Shown here piece by piece: positions 51,348-60,218 of a stretch of DNA of 64,000 nt (position 1 is the stretch's first letter; every line of letters begins with the position of its first letter). Source of the stretch: Streptomyces ficellus. GTDB lineage: Bacteria; Actinomycetota; Actinomycetes; Streptomycetales; Streptomycetaceae. The position numbers and the translations under genes were made by a program. A model generated the notes under the pieces. That model saw nothing but the letters and a program-made list of their open reading frames with translations. It was not told the DNA's origin and did not search any database. The DNA is taken from assembly GCF_009739905.1 (NCBI RefSeq), contig NZ_CP034279.1:4588001-4652000 (forward strand), given 5' to 3'.

Positions 51348-51422
51348 CCCCGACGAGACGCGCCGTACCGGGTTACGCAAAGACGACGCACCCCTGGTTC
51401 GTACGTCGAAGCGTCTCGGAGG
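51348..51422 (+). ncRNA. Guanidine-III (mini-ykkC-III-like) riboswitch upstream of sugE
   Basis: The block CGACGAGACGCGCCGTACCG (from 51351) followed by GGTTACGCAAAGACGACGC reproduces the conserved guanidine-III core known from Thermobifida (CCGGACGAGG..GCGCCGUACCCGGUC..ACAAGACGGCGC). CGAGACGC (51354-51361) is the exact complement of GCGTCTCG (51411-51418), which abuts the Shine-Dalgarno GGAGG (51418-51422) of sugE. This suggests that ligand binding exposes the ribosome site. The regulated gene is a SugE/Gdx-type guanidinium exporter, the established target of this RNA class. Confidence 0.85.
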
Positions 51423-51429
51423 TGCCGTC

Positions 51430-51750
51430 ATGGCCTGGGTTCTGTTGATCGTCGCCGGTCTGCTGGAAGTGGGCTGGTCGATCGGGATGAAGTTCACGGA
51501 CGGCTTCACGCGGCTGTGGCCCAGCCTGCTCACGGGCGCCGGGATCGTCGCCAGCATGGCCCTGCTGGCCCAGGCCGCGAAGACCCTCCCCATCGGTACC
51601 GCGTACGGCGTGTGGGTCGGCATCGGCGCGGCCGGTGCGGCGGTGGTCGGCATGGTGGCGCTCGGCGAACCGGCGACCGCGGCGCGGATCTTCTTCGTCT
51701 GCCTGCTGCTGGTGGCCGTGGTCGGCCTGAAGGCCACCTCGGGTCACTGA
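51430..51750 (+). CDS. sugE: Guanidinium exporter, SMR family (SugE/Gdx)
   Basis: 106 residues from ATG 51430. Four membrane helices with the essential Glu13 in LLIVAGLLEVGWSIGMK, and the Gdx signature GTAYGVWVGIGAAGAAVVGM in helix 3. SugE-type proteins of the SMR family export guanidinium ion against protons. The guanidine-III-like leader directly upstream is the clearest evidence for the substrate. It is monocistronic; a MITE-like element follows 91 bases later. Confidence 0.93.
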   Translation: MAWVLLIVAGLLEVGWSIGMKFTDGFTRLWPSLLTGAGIVASMALLAQAAKTLPIGTAYGVWVGIGAAGAAVVGMVALGEPATAARIFFVCLLLVAVVGLKATSGH

Positions 51751-51841
51751 TCCCGCTCGTACGACCGGCCCGGACCGCCCGCGTGTCAGCGCGGGTGGTC
51801 CGGGCCGGTGTCGTGTGGCGGGCGCTCTGCCCGGGTGCGGC

Positions 51842-52019
51842 CTAGGGCGTGTTTCGAAAGTAGCGTCGTCCGCCCGGAGGGCGGGGCCGGGGGCGTCTGG
51901 TGCGTGCGATCGCAAGGCGGAGGTCGGAGAGCGCAGCGGGCTGCGCCGACGGCCGACAACGCCGCGAGGGTGCGTGCCAGGCGTTCCCGGCCAGACGGGA
52001 CTTTCGAAACACGCCCTAG
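51842..52019. mobile_element. MITE-like element with 20-bp perfect terminal inverted repeats
   Basis: The ends are CTAGGGCGTGTTTCGAAAGT (51842-51861) and its exact complement (52000-52019). The 138-bp inside has no gene. If the outer CTAG is a target duplication the core element is 51846-52015 with 16-bp repeats. IS5-like transposases with such CTAG targets are one possible source, none being present here. The right end overlaps the penicillin-binding-protein gene: its stop codon TAG (52018-52016) is part of the CTAG. Confidence 0.8.
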
Positions 52020-54397
52020 CGGACCGGCGGCCCGCCGGGAGGGCCGAGGGGCATCACCGGGTCGGCGGGTCCGGCCGGCTCGGCGGGGCCCGCCTGGCCC
52101 CCGGGGCCGACGTCCACGAAGCCGTCCGCGACCGGGGGCGGGCCGGGGTTCGGCGCCGCGCCGCCGCCGGTCGCCGGCGTACCGGGCGGGCCTTGCGCAC
52201 CGGACGTTCCCGGGGCGCCGCCCGGGCCGCGGTAGCCGTCGTACTCGTCGCCGCCGTCCCGTCCCCGGCCTTCCCGCGTGCTGTCCGGGTCGCCGCCGTC
52301 CGCGTCGCCGCCGTCCGGATCCTCGGGGTCGCCCGAGCCGGAGGCCGAGGGGTCCGGTTCCTCCAGTTCCTTCTCCACGCCCTTCGCGAGCACGAGGTCG
52401 AAGTCCCGCACCGTGCTGCCCTCCAGCGCCGCCCTCGTGTACTGGCCCCAGATCTCCGCGGGTGCGCCGCCTCCGTTCATGCGCTCCAGTCCCAGCGCTC
52501 CGTAGAGGGGTTTCTGCGCGCCCGTCTTCGGGTCCTGGCCCATCACCGTGATGACGGTCGCCAGGTCGGGGGTGTAGCCGGCGAACCAGGCCGCCTTGTC
52601 GTCCTCGGCGGTCCCGGTCTTGCCGGCGGCCGGGCGCCCCGCCGCCTGCGCGGCGGTGCCGGTGCCGCCCTCGACGACGCCGCGCAGCACGGCCGTCGTC
52701 GTGTCGGCGGCCTCCCGGTCGATGACCTGCTCGCTCTTGGTGGCGGGCAGGGGCAGTTCCCTGCCGTCCTTCTCGATCTTGGCGACCAGGGCGTAGGGGC
52801 GGTGCTTGCCGTGGTTGGCGAGGGTCGCGTACGCCTGGGCCATGTCCAGCACGCTGGCGGTGGCGGGGCCGAGGGCGATGGAGGGGGAGGGGTTGAGGTC
52901 GGGCGTGTCGGCGGGCAGGCCGAGGTCGATGGCGGTCTGTTCGACCTTCGCCGGGCCGACGTCCACGGCCAGCTGTGCGTAGACGGCGTTGACCGACTTG
53001 TCGGTGGCGGTGCGTACGGTGATGCTGCCGTAGTCCACGTCGTCCTCGTTGCCCGGGGAGTAGGGGCTGCCGGTCCAGCCTTGCACCTGGCGTTTGTTGG
53101 TGCCGTCGTACCGGGTGTTGGGGGTGATGCGCTTGCCGCCCTGGGTGAGCGAGGAGTGGTGGACGGCGGCGGCGAACACGAACGGTTTGAACGTGGAGCC
53201 GACCTGGTAGTCGCGGCGGGTGGCGTTGTTGACGAACTGCCGGGTGTAGTCGACGCCGCCGTACATGGCGACGACCTTGCTGGTGGCGGGGTCGATGGAC
53301 ACGCCGCCGACCCGTACGTAGCGGTCCGTCTCGTTGCCGTCGTCGAGGCGCTGCGTGACCTGTTGGTCCACGGCCTGGGCGAGGGACTCCTGCTTGTCCT
53401 GCTCGAGGGTGGTGGTGATGCGGTAGCCGCCCTGGGCGAGGGTCTTCTTGTCGATGACGTGGCGGTCGGTGAGGTAGTTCTCGACGGCCTGGACGATGTA
53501 GCCGCGCTGGCCGGACAGGCCGGTCGTGGCCGTGACCTCCTCGGGGTCGGGGAAGGTGGTGGCGGCGCGGGCGGAGGGGCTGAGCCACTTCTCCTTGACC
53601 ATGGCGTCCAGTACGTAGTTCCAGCGCCCGATCGCCTTGGCGCGGTTCTCGGGGCGCCCGCCGACGTCGTAGGCGCTGGGGGCGTTGAGCAGGGTGGCGA
53701 GGTAGGCGCCCTGAGCGGTCGTCAGGTCCTGCGCGTCCCGCCCGTAGTAGGCGCGGGCGGCGGCCTGGATGCCGTAGGCGTTGCGGCCGTAGAAGCTGGT
53801 GTTGAGGTACCCCTGGAAGATGTCGTCCTTGGTCTTCTCCCGGTCGAGTTTGATCGAGATGAAGAACTCCTTCACCTTCCGGACCAGGGTGCGTTCCTGG
53901 CCGAGGTAGTAGTTCTTGACGAACTGCTGGGTGATGGTGGAGCCGCCCTGGGTGCCCTTGCCGGTGAGCGTGTTCCAGGCGGCCCGGAGCATGGCGTCGG
54001 GGTCGACGCCCGGCTGGGAGTAGAAGTCGCGGTCCTCGGCGGCGAGTACGGCGTGCTGGACGGTCTCCGGCACCTGCGAGAGCCGTACGTTCTCCCGGTT
54101 GACGTCACCCTTCTGGGCGAGTGGGGTGCCGTCCTCGTAGAGGAACACGTTCGACTGGGCCGTGGCGGCGGCGTTGGCGGCCGGGATGTCGACGAGGTGG
54201 TAGCCGGCGAAGAAGCCGCCGACCAGCAGCAGGGCGGCGAGGAGGAAGCCGCCGAGGACCATCCGCCAGGTGGGCAGGAGCCGCCGCCAGCCGGTGCGCT
54301 TCTTCCGCTTGGCGGGTCGGGAGGAGGCTTTGCGGGGTGGCCCGGTGACGGTCGGGTCGCGGGGCTCCCAGCCTGGCTGCGGTGGCTCGTCGCTCAT
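52016..54397 (-). CDS. Class A (bifunctional) penicillin-binding protein
   Basis: 793 residues from ATG 54397 (GGAG 5 bases upstream). Cytoplasmic tail, one membrane helix (about 45-67), then a glycosyltransferase GT51 domain with catalytic Glu121 in AAEDRDFYSQPGVD and GGSTITQQFVKNYYLG. The transpeptidase has Ser401 in GSTFKP, SVN (about 470) and KTGTAEDDKAAWFAGYTP. The C-terminal 130 residues are disordered, Gly/Pro/Asp-rich. It polymerises and cross-links peptidoglycan. The last codon and stop (R-TAG) are provided by the adjacent MITE. The protein is divergent from the ABC-2 exporter operon. Confidence 0.95.
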   Translation of the reverse strand: MSDEPPQPGWEPRDPTVTGPPRKASSRPAKRKKRTGWRRLLPTWRMVLGGFLLAALLLVGGFFAGYHLVDIPAANAAATAQSNVFLYEDGTPLAQKGDVNRENVRLSQVPETVQHAVLAAEDRDFYSQPGVDPDAMLRAAWNTLTGKGTQGGSTITQQFVKNYYLGQERTLVRKVKEFFISIKLDREKTKDDIFQGYLNTSFYGRNAYGIQAAARAYYGRDAQDLTTAQGAYLATLLNAPSAYDVGGRPENRAKAIGRWNYVLDAMVKEKWLSPSARAATTFPDPEEVTATTGLSGQRGYIVQAVENYLTDRHVIDKKTLAQGGYRITTTLEQDKQESLAQAVDQQVTQRLDDGNETDRYVRVGGVSIDPATSKVVAMYGGVDYTRQFVNNATRRDYQVGSTFKPFVFAAAVHHSSLTQGGKRITPNTRYDGTNKRQVQGWTGSPYSPGNEDDVDYGSITVRTATDKSVNAVYAQLAVDVGPAKVEQTAIDLGLPADTPDLNPSPSIALGPATASVLDMAQAYATLANHGKHRPYALVAKIEKDGRELPLPATKSEQVIDREAADTTTAVLRGVVEGGTGTAAQAAGRPAAGKTGTAEDDKAAWFAGYTPDLATVITVMGQDPKTGAQKPLYGALGLERMNGGGAPAEIWGQYTRAALEGSTVRDFDLVLAKGVEKELEEPDPSASGSGDPEDPDGGDADGGDPDSTREGRGRDGGDEYDGYRGPGGAPGTSGAQGPPGTPATGGGAAPNPGPPPVADGFVDVGPGGQAGPAEPAGPADPVMPLGPPGGPPVR

Positions 54398-54611
54398 GAT
54401 CTCCGGCCTGTTTAGTCGTATATGGGTGATTTGTGCAGTCCCTTCATAGTGCACGGCGTACCCGCCCAACCCCGGCAACGGCAGCCGAAAACCGCTCGCG
54501 GGCACCGATCGGGACGCACTAGGCTCCTCAGCTTTGGCGCGTGCCGGTCCCGGCACGCGCGCGGTATGCGCACGGCACCGGCGCGGGTGGAGCAGGGGAG
54601 GGGGCGCGGAG

Positions 54612-55412
54612 ATGCGGCTGTACGCGGCCGTGGCGGCGGGCGGGTTCCGGCGTTACGCGACGTACCGGATGGCGACCGCCGCGGGGGTGTTCACCAACAC
54701 CGTCTTCGGCTTCATCCTCGCGTACACCTACATGGCCCTGTGGGACGAGCGGCCCGGGCTCGGCGGCTACGACATGGCCGAGGCGCTCGCCTTCGTGTGG
54801 GTCGGACAGGCCCTGCTCGCCACCTGCGGGCTGATGGGCGGCGGCTTCGAGGACGAGCTGATGGAGCGCATCAAGACGGGCGACATCGCCGTCGACCTCT
54901 ACCGCCCGGCCGACCTCCAGCTGTGGTGGCTCTCCGTCTCCCTGGGGCGGTCGGGCTTCCAGCTGCTGGGGCGCGGCGTGGTGCCGATGGCCGTCGGCGC
55001 GCTCGCCTTCGACCTCGCCCTGCCCGAGCACCCCCTGACCTGGCTCGCCTTCCTGGTGTCGGTGGCGCTGGGCGTGGTGGTGAGCTTCGCCGTCTGGTTC
55101 CTGGTCGCGCTGAGCGCGTTCTGGCTGATGGACGGCGCCGGGGCGGTGCAGGTCGCCTGGCTGTCGGGCACGTTCTTCTCCGGGATGCTGCTGCCGCTGA
55201 CCGTCTTCCCCGGGGCGCTGGGCGAGGTGGCGCGGCTGCTGCCCTGGGCTTCGCTGCTCCAGGTCCCGGCGGACGTGTTCCTGGAGAAACGGACGGGGTG
55301 GGACCTGATGGAGGCGTACGCGTTCCAGGCCGGCTGGGCGGTGGTGCTGCTCCTGGCGGGGCGGGCCGTCCAGGCGGCGGCGACCCGCAGGGTGGTGGTC
55401 CAGGGTGGCTGA
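54612..55412 (+). CDS. ABC-2-type exporter permease 1
   Basis: 266 residues from ATG 54612. Six hydrophobic segments and the ABC-2 layout (MRLYAAVAAGGFRRYATYRMATAAGVFTNTVFGFILAYTYMALW; AAWLSGTFFSGMLLPLTVFPGALGEVARLLPWASLLQVPADVFL). Its end overlaps the next gene (start 55405) by 8 bases. First gene of a permease-permease-ATPase operon. Substrate unknown. Confidence 0.9.
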   Translation: MRLYAAVAAGGFRRYATYRMATAAGVFTNTVFGFILAYTYMALWDERPGLGGYDMAEALAFVWVGQALLATCGLMGGGFEDELMERIKTGDIAVDLYRPADLQLWWLSVSLGRSGFQLLGRGVVPMAVGALAFDLALPEHPLTWLAFLVSVALGVVVSFAVWFLVALSAFWLMDGAGAVQVAWLSGTFFSGMLLPLTVFPGALGEVARLLPWASLLQVPADVFLEKRTGWDLMEAYAFQAGWAVVLLLAGRAVQAAATRRVVVQGG

Positions 55413-56217
55413 CACGGGCGCGGGGCTGCGCGCGTACGGGCTGATCGCCGCGATGTGGGTCCGGTCGACGATGACGTACCGCTTCTCCTTCGCGATGACG
55501 CTGCTGTCGAACTTCGCCGCCACCGCCTTCGACTTCGTGGTCATCCTGCTGATGTTCAGTCAGGTGCGGTCCCTGGGCGGCTTCTCGTTCGCCGAGGTGG
55601 CCTTCCTGTACGGGGCGACCGGCACCGCCTTCGGGCTGGCGGACCTGGCGCTCGGCCAGGTGCAGCGGCTGGGGCGCCGGGTGCGGGACGGGACGCTCGA
55701 CACGCTGCTGGTGCGGCCGGTACCGGTGCTGGCCCAGGTGGCGGCGGACCGGTTCGCACCGCGGCGCCTGGGGCGGGTGGTGCAGGGGCTGGCGGTGCTG
55801 GTGTGGTCCCTGGTGCTGCTGGATGTGGCGTGGACGCCCCTGAAGGTGGCGCTCGTCCCGGTGATGGTGGTGAGCGGCTGGCTCATCTACTCGGCGGTGA
55901 TGGTGGCGGGCGGGGCGTTCCAGATGTGGGCGCAGGACGGCTCGGAGGTCGCCAACGCGTTCACCTACGGCGGCAACACCCTGCTCCAGTACCCGCCCGT
56001 GATCTTCGCCCAGGACCTGGTGCGCGGAGTGGTGTACGTCGTGCCGCTCGCGTTCGTGAACTGGGTCCCGGCGCTGTACGTCCTGGGGCGCGAGGCGCCC
56101 GCGGGGCTCCCGGACTGGGCGGCGTTCGCGTCACCGCTGGTGGCGGGGCTGTTCGTGGCGATGGCGGGGTTGGTGTGGCGCGTGGGAATCCGTTCGTACC
56201 GGAGCACGGGGAGCTGA
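55405..56217 (+). CDS. ABC-2-type exporter permease 2
   Basis: 270 residues from GTG 55405. Six helices with the DUF990-like sequence MWVRSTMTYRFSFAMTLLSNFAATAFDFVVILLMFSQVRSLGGFSFAEVAFLYGATGTAFGLADL and the repeat LDTLLVRPVPVLAQVAADRFAPRRLG. The two permeases probably form a heterodimer. It overlaps permease 1 by 8 bases and is 7 bases before the ATPase gene. Substrate unknown. Confidence 0.9.
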   Translation: MADTGAGLRAYGLIAAMWVRSTMTYRFSFAMTLLSNFAATAFDFVVILLMFSQVRSLGGFSFAEVAFLYGATGTAFGLADLALGQVQRLGRRVRDGTLDTLLVRPVPVLAQVAADRFAPRRLGRVVQGLAVLVWSLVLLDVAWTPLKVALVPVMVVSGWLIYSAVMVAGGAFQMWAQDGSEVANAFTYGGNTLLQYPPVIFAQDLVRGVVYVVPLAFVNWVPALYVLGREAPAGLPDWAAFASPLVAGLFVAMAGLVWRVGIRSYRSTGS

Positions 56218-56224
56218 GGCATTC

Positions 56225-57331
56225 ATGGACGTGGAGCGGCGTACGGAGACGGAGACGGAGACGGAGGCGGCGGCGGCCGGGACGGCGGCCCTGGAGGCGG
56301 CGGCCGGGGCCGCGGGCGCGGATCTGCCGGACCGCGGGGAGGCGCACGCGGGCGGGGGAGCGGGCGAGAGCGACTTCATCGAGCTGGACGGCGTCGAGAA
56401 GGTCTTCGACGTACGGCGCAAGGCGGGCCGCCTCCGGCGCGAGCGGCACCAGGTCAGGGCCGTGGACGGGATCAGCTTCCGCATCCCGCGCGGAGAGATG
56501 GTCGGCTACATCGGGCCCAACGGCGCCGGGAAGTCGACCACCATCAAGATGCTGACGGGCATCCTCACCCCCAGCGGCGGCCGGCTGCGGGTCGCGGGCA
56601 TCGACCCCTCCCGGGACAGGACCCGGCTGGCGCGCCGCATCGGGGTGGTGTTCGGGCAGCGTACGACGCTGTGGTGGGACCTTCCGCTGCGCGACTCCTA
56701 CCGCCTGGTGCACCGCATGTACCGGATCCCGGAGGCCCGGTTCCGCGAGAACCTGGAGCGGTGCGTCGAACTGCTCGACCTGGGCGCGCTGCTGGAGGTG
56801 CCGGTCCGTCAGCTGTCGCTGGGGCAGCGGATGCGCGGCGACATCGCGGCGGCGCTGCTGCACGACCCGGAGGTCCTCTACCTGGACGAGCCGACGATCG
56901 GCCTGGACGTCATCTCCAAGGCGAAGGTGCGCGACTTCCTCCGGGACCTGAACGCCGAACGCGGCACGACGGTGCTCCTGACCACGCACGACCTGACCGA
57001 CATCGAGCAGCTGTGCAAGCGCGTGATGGTCATCGACCACGGGCGGCTGATGTACGACGGGCCGCTGGCCGGGCTGCACGAGGTGGGCGAGAGCGAGCGG
57101 ACGCTGGTGGTGGACCTGGAGCGCGAACTGCCGCCCATCACCGCGGACGGCGCCCGGGTGGTGCGGGTCGAGGGGCCGCGGCAGTGGCTGGCCTTCCCCG
57201 CCGCGCGGTCGGCCGCGCCGCTGGTGGCCCGGATCGCGGCGGAGTACCCGCTGATGGACCTGTCGGTGCGGGAGCCGGACATCGAGACGGTGATCGCGAG
57301 GATGTACGCGGAACGGTCGACGGGCGGGTGA
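56225..57331 (+). CDS. ABC-2-type exporter ATP-binding protein
   Basis: 368 residues from ATG 56225. It has a 50-residue disordered N-terminus starting with repeats of TE (TETETETEAAAA), then the nucleotide-binding domain: Walker A GPNGAGKSTT (about 99-108), Q-loop FGQRTTLWWDLPL, signature LSLGQRMRGDIAAAL, Walker B EVLYLDEPTIGLD and the switch HDLTDIEQLCKRV. The C-terminal extension (about 290-368) is typical of exporters of the NatA/DrrA family. It energises the two permeases encoded upstream. Confidence 0.93.
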   Translation: MDVERRTETETETEAAAAGTAALEAAAGAAGADLPDRGEAHAGGGAGESDFIELDGVEKVFDVRRKAGRLRRERHQVRAVDGISFRIPRGEMVGYIGPNGAGKSTTIKMLTGILTPSGGRLRVAGIDPSRDRTRLARRIGVVFGQRTTLWWDLPLRDSYRLVHRMYRIPEARFRENLERCVELLDLGALLEVPVRQLSLGQRMRGDIAAALLHDPEVLYLDEPTIGLDVISKAKVRDFLRDLNAERGTTVLLTTHDLTDIEQLCKRVMVIDHGRLMYDGPLAGLHEVGESERTLVVDLERELPPITADGARVVRVEGPRQWLAFPAARSAAPLVARIAAEYPLMDLSVREPDIETVIARMYAERSTGG

Positions 57332-57466
57332 GGGTGCCGCCCTGCGAGGGTTCCCCGCGTCTGGTCCCCGCGTGGGGTCCCCGCGTGGGGCTCGGCGGGC
57401 GTCCGGCGGCACTTCCGGGCGGCGGGCCGACGGGCTTGTGACGGCGCCCCGCACTAGGCTGTTCGT

Positions 57467-58075
57467 ATGACGAGCGAACTGCCCGAGATGCGGGCCTCGG
57501 ACGCCGACCGTGAGCGCATCGCGGAGCGGCTGCGGGAAGCGGTCGCGGAGGGCCGCCTCGACATGACCGAGTTCGAGGAGCGGCTCGACCTGGCGTACAA
57601 GGCGCGTACGCAGGGCGAGTTGGTCCCGCTCGTCCGCGACCTCCCGGAGCCCGCCGCCGCCCCGGCGGCCGGTGACCCCGCCTGGCCGGCCCGGGTCGGC
57701 AGGCCCGCCACGTCGAAGGGCGCGTTCGCCTTCTGGAGCGGGTTCGGCCGGCGCGGCAGGTGGAGCGTCGCCCGCAACTTCACCGCGGGCGTCCTCCAGG
57801 GCGGCGGTGACATCGACCTGCGCGAGGCGGACTTCGAGGACCGCGAGATCGTCATCCGCTGCTTCGCCGTCATGGGCGGCATCCAGGTGGTCGTCCCGCC
57901 CGAGCTGCACGTCGAGGTCTCCGGCTTCGGCTTCATGGGCGGCTTCGACGACCGGGGCGCGGGCGAGGGCACACCCGGCTCGCCGCGCGTGCGCATCACC
58001 GGGTTCGCGCTGATGGGCGGGGTGGACGTACGCCGCAAGGAGCGCAAGCGGGCGCGCAAGCAACTGGGGAAGTGA
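57467..58075 (+). CDS. DUF1707-domain protein with LiaF-like C-terminus
   Basis: 202 residues from ATG 57467. The DUF1707 domain is MRASDADRERIAERLREAVAEGRLDMTEFEERLDLAYKARTQGELVPLVRDLP (about 9-61). The C-terminal half, GRRGRWSVARNFTAGVLQGGGDIDLREADFEDREIVIRCFAVMGGIQVVVPPELHVEVSGFGFMGGFDD, is the beta-solenoid-like DUF2154/LiaF region. Such proteins lie in cell-envelope stress contexts. No membrane segment is visible. Function unknown. Confidence 0.88.
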   Translation: MTSELPEMRASDADRERIAERLREAVAEGRLDMTEFEERLDLAYKARTQGELVPLVRDLPEPAAAPAAGDPAWPARVGRPATSKGAFAFWSGFGRRGRWSVARNFTAGVLQGGGDIDLREADFEDREIVIRCFAVMGGIQVVVPPELHVEVSGFGFMGGFDDRGAGEGTPGSPRVRITGFALMGGVDVRRKERKRARKQLGK

Positions 58076-58404
58076 CGGGCGGGGCGGCTGGTCCGTCCCG
58101 GCCGCGGGGCCGACCGTCAGGGCCGGCCGCCGTGCCCGCGTCGGCCGGCTGCCGTGCCCGCGCCCGTGCTCGGGCGGGTGGCCGTGCCCGCGCGTCGGCC
58201 GGCTGCCGTGCCCGTACCGACGAGGCACCGTACCCGTACCGACGGGCGCCGTACCGGCTCCGGGGCGAGCGCCGTACCGGCTCCGGGGGCGGTCGCCGTA
58301 CCGCCCCCGGCGTATCGCACCCGTGATCGGGGAACTCGTCGTGCGGTTGGGGAGTACCTGAGGTAGGGACATAGGTACGCGTGCGCGTGGACGGGTGGAG
58401 CCGG
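58076..58404. repeat. Degenerate tandem-repeat region between DUF1707 and DUF445 genes
   Basis: Two exact copies of a 23-base unit (58138-58160 and 58192-58214, containing GTCGGCCGGCTGCCGTGCCC) and two near-identical 23-base units starting at 58246 and 58269 (GCGCCGTACCGGCTCCGGGG). CGTACCGG-type cores recur several more times up to 58310. No gene or RBS is seen until the DUF445 start. Confidence 0.6.
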
Positions 58405-59694
58405 ATGAACCAAACGAAGTCGCCGCTGGTCGCCTTCTCGTACACGGCCGCGGACGAGGAGAAGCGGCAGGGCGTGCGCCGGATGAAGCTCACGGCGACC
58501 GCCCTGCTGCTCCTGGTGGCCGTGATCTACGTCCTGGCCACCTGGGCGCGGAACTCCGGCGTCACCGGCTGGCCCGGCTACGTGGCGGCGGCGGCCGAGG
58601 CGGGCATGGTCGGCGCGCTGGCGGACTGGTTCGCGGTGACGGCGCTGTTCCGCCGCCCGATGGGGCTCCCGATCCCGCACACGGCGATCATCCCCAGCAA
58701 GAAGGACCAGCTGGGCGCCTCGCTCGGCTCCTTCGTCGGGGAGAACTTCCTCTCCGAGAGCGTCGTACGCGCCCGGCTGGGCGCCCTCGGCATCGGCGGC
58801 CGGCTCGGCGCCTGGCTGGCGGAGCCCGCGCACGCCGACCGGGTGACGGCCGAGCTGTCCACGGCGCTGCGCGGCGCGCTCACCGTGCTGCGGGACGCGG
58901 ACGTCCAGGCGGTCGTGGGCGAGGCCATCACCCGGCGCGCCGAGGCCGCGGAGGTCGCCCCCGGGATCGGCAAGGCGCTGGAGCGGATCGTCGCCGACGG
59001 GGCGCACCACGGGGCGGTCGACCTCATCTGCAACCGCGCCCACGACTGGCTCGTCCTGCACGGCGACTCGATCATGGACGCGGTGCAGGGCGGCGCGCCC
59101 GGCTGGACGCCCCGCTTCGTGGACCGGAAGGTCGGCGAGCGCGTGTACCGGGAGCTGCTGCGGTTCGTCACCGAGATGCGGGACATGCCGGCCCACCCGG
59201 CGCGCGGGGCACTGGACCGGTTCCTGACCGACTTCTCGGCCGACCTCCAGGGCGACACGGACACCCGGGGGCGGGTGGAGCGCCTGAAGTCGGACCTGGT
59301 GGCCCGGCCGGAGGTGCAGGACATCATCGCCTCGGCGTGGTCCTCCGTACGCGCCATGATCATCTCGGCGGCGGAGGACGAGCGCAGCGAGCTCCGGCTG
59401 CGCGCCCGCGCGTCCCTGATCTCGCTCGGCAGCCGGCTGGCCACCGACACCCGCCTCCAGGCGAAGGTGGACGGCTGGGTCGAGGACGCGGCGGTGTACG
59501 TCATCACGACGTACCGGGCCGAGATCACCTCGCTGATCAGCGACACGGTCGCGAGCTGGGACGCGGACCAGACGTCGAAGAAGATCGAGGCCCACATCGG
59601 CCGTGACCTCCAGTTCATCCGCATCAACGGCACGGTGGTCGGCGCGCTCGCGGGGCTGGCGATCTACACGGTCTCCCACGCCCTGGGCGGCTGA
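58405..59694 (+). CDS. DUF445-family membrane protein
   Basis: 429 residues from ATG 58405 (GGGTGGAG upstream; GTG 58381 would add eight residues). Hydrophobic segments near 28-50 and at the C-terminus (GTVVGALAGLAIYTVSHAL) bracket a long helical region of DUF445/YheB type: GALADWFAVTALFRRPMGLPIPHTAIIPSKKDQLGASLGSFVGENFL and VGERVYRELLRFVTEMRD. DUF445 proteins are widespread membrane proteins of unknown function. Three tandem copies of an 18-base unit overlap its stop. Confidence 0.88.
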   Translation: MNQTKSPLVAFSYTAADEEKRQGVRRMKLTATALLLLVAVIYVLATWARNSGVTGWPGYVAAAAEAGMVGALADWFAVTALFRRPMGLPIPHTAIIPSKKDQLGASLGSFVGENFLSESVVRARLGALGIGGRLGAWLAEPAHADRVTAELSTALRGALTVLRDADVQAVVGEAITRRAEAAEVAPGIGKALERIVADGAHHGAVDLICNRAHDWLVLHGDSIMDAVQGGAPGWTPRFVDRKVGERVYRELLRFVTEMRDMPAHPARGALDRFLTDFSADLQGDTDTRGRVERLKSDLVARPEVQDIIASAWSSVRAMIISAAEDERSELRLRARASLISLGSRLATDTRLQAKVDGWVEDAAVYVITTYRAEITSLISDTVASWDADQTSKKIEAHIGRDLQFIRINGTVVGALAGLAIYTVSHALGG

Positions 59695-59722
59695 CCCGCC
59701 CCGCGCGGCTGACCCGCCCCGC
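59687..59722. repeat. 18-bp tandem repeat at the DUF445 stop codon
   Basis: GCGGCTGACCCGCCCCGC occurs at 59687-59704 and 59705-59722 and begins again at 59723. The unit contains the stop codon TGA of DUF445, so the gene's stop is duplicated within the repeat. Confidence 0.85.
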
Positions 59723-59867
59723 GCGGCCGCCGCACGGCGCCCGCCCCGCTCGCCCGCCGCTCGCCCGTGGGGGGAGTGCCGGGCGGGGACCGGCCCCTGC
59801 CCGACCGGTCACCCGCCCAGCCACTGTGGGGAGGTGCTGTTCTATACGTGCGTCACGGCGCCGACGT

Positions 59868-60170
59868 TCAACCGCTCTTGCGGCCGACCGCCCAGGACGC
59901 GGCCGCCATGCCGCCGGCCACCGAGAACACCGCGGGCCACGCCCCGACCTTCTTGGCCAGCGGGTGCGACCCCGCGAACGCCGCCACGTACGCCGTGGTC
60001 AGCGCCGCGGCCGCCTTGCCGCCGCTGCGCTGCTTCCACTCGCGCGCCGCCACGGCGCCCGCCGCGGCCAGGGCCACGCCGCCGAGCGGCCGCTTCTTGG
60101 TCCACCGCGCCACGGCGTACCCCCCGACCAGCCCGCTCGCCGCCACCACCGATGCCGGAACCCTCGCCAT
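59868..60170 (-). CDS. Small membrane protein
   Basis: 100 residues from ATG 60170. Two or three Ala/Gly-rich hydrophobic segments (VVAASGLVGGYAVARWT, GVALAAAGAVAA and VFSVAGGMAAASWAVG). Conserved-looking streptomycete hypothetical. Function unknown. It is followed (upstream on the same strand) by another small membrane protein gene. Confidence 0.72.
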   Translation of the reverse strand: MARVPASVVAASGLVGGYAVARWTKKRPLGGVALAAAGAVAAREWKQRSGGKAAAALTTAYVAAFAGSHPLAKKVGAWPAVFSVAGGMAAASWAVGRKSG

Positions 60171-60218
60171 CTCCGCTGCCCTGCCTTCCCGTACGCCTGT
60201 TCCTGCCTTGCCCCGAGG

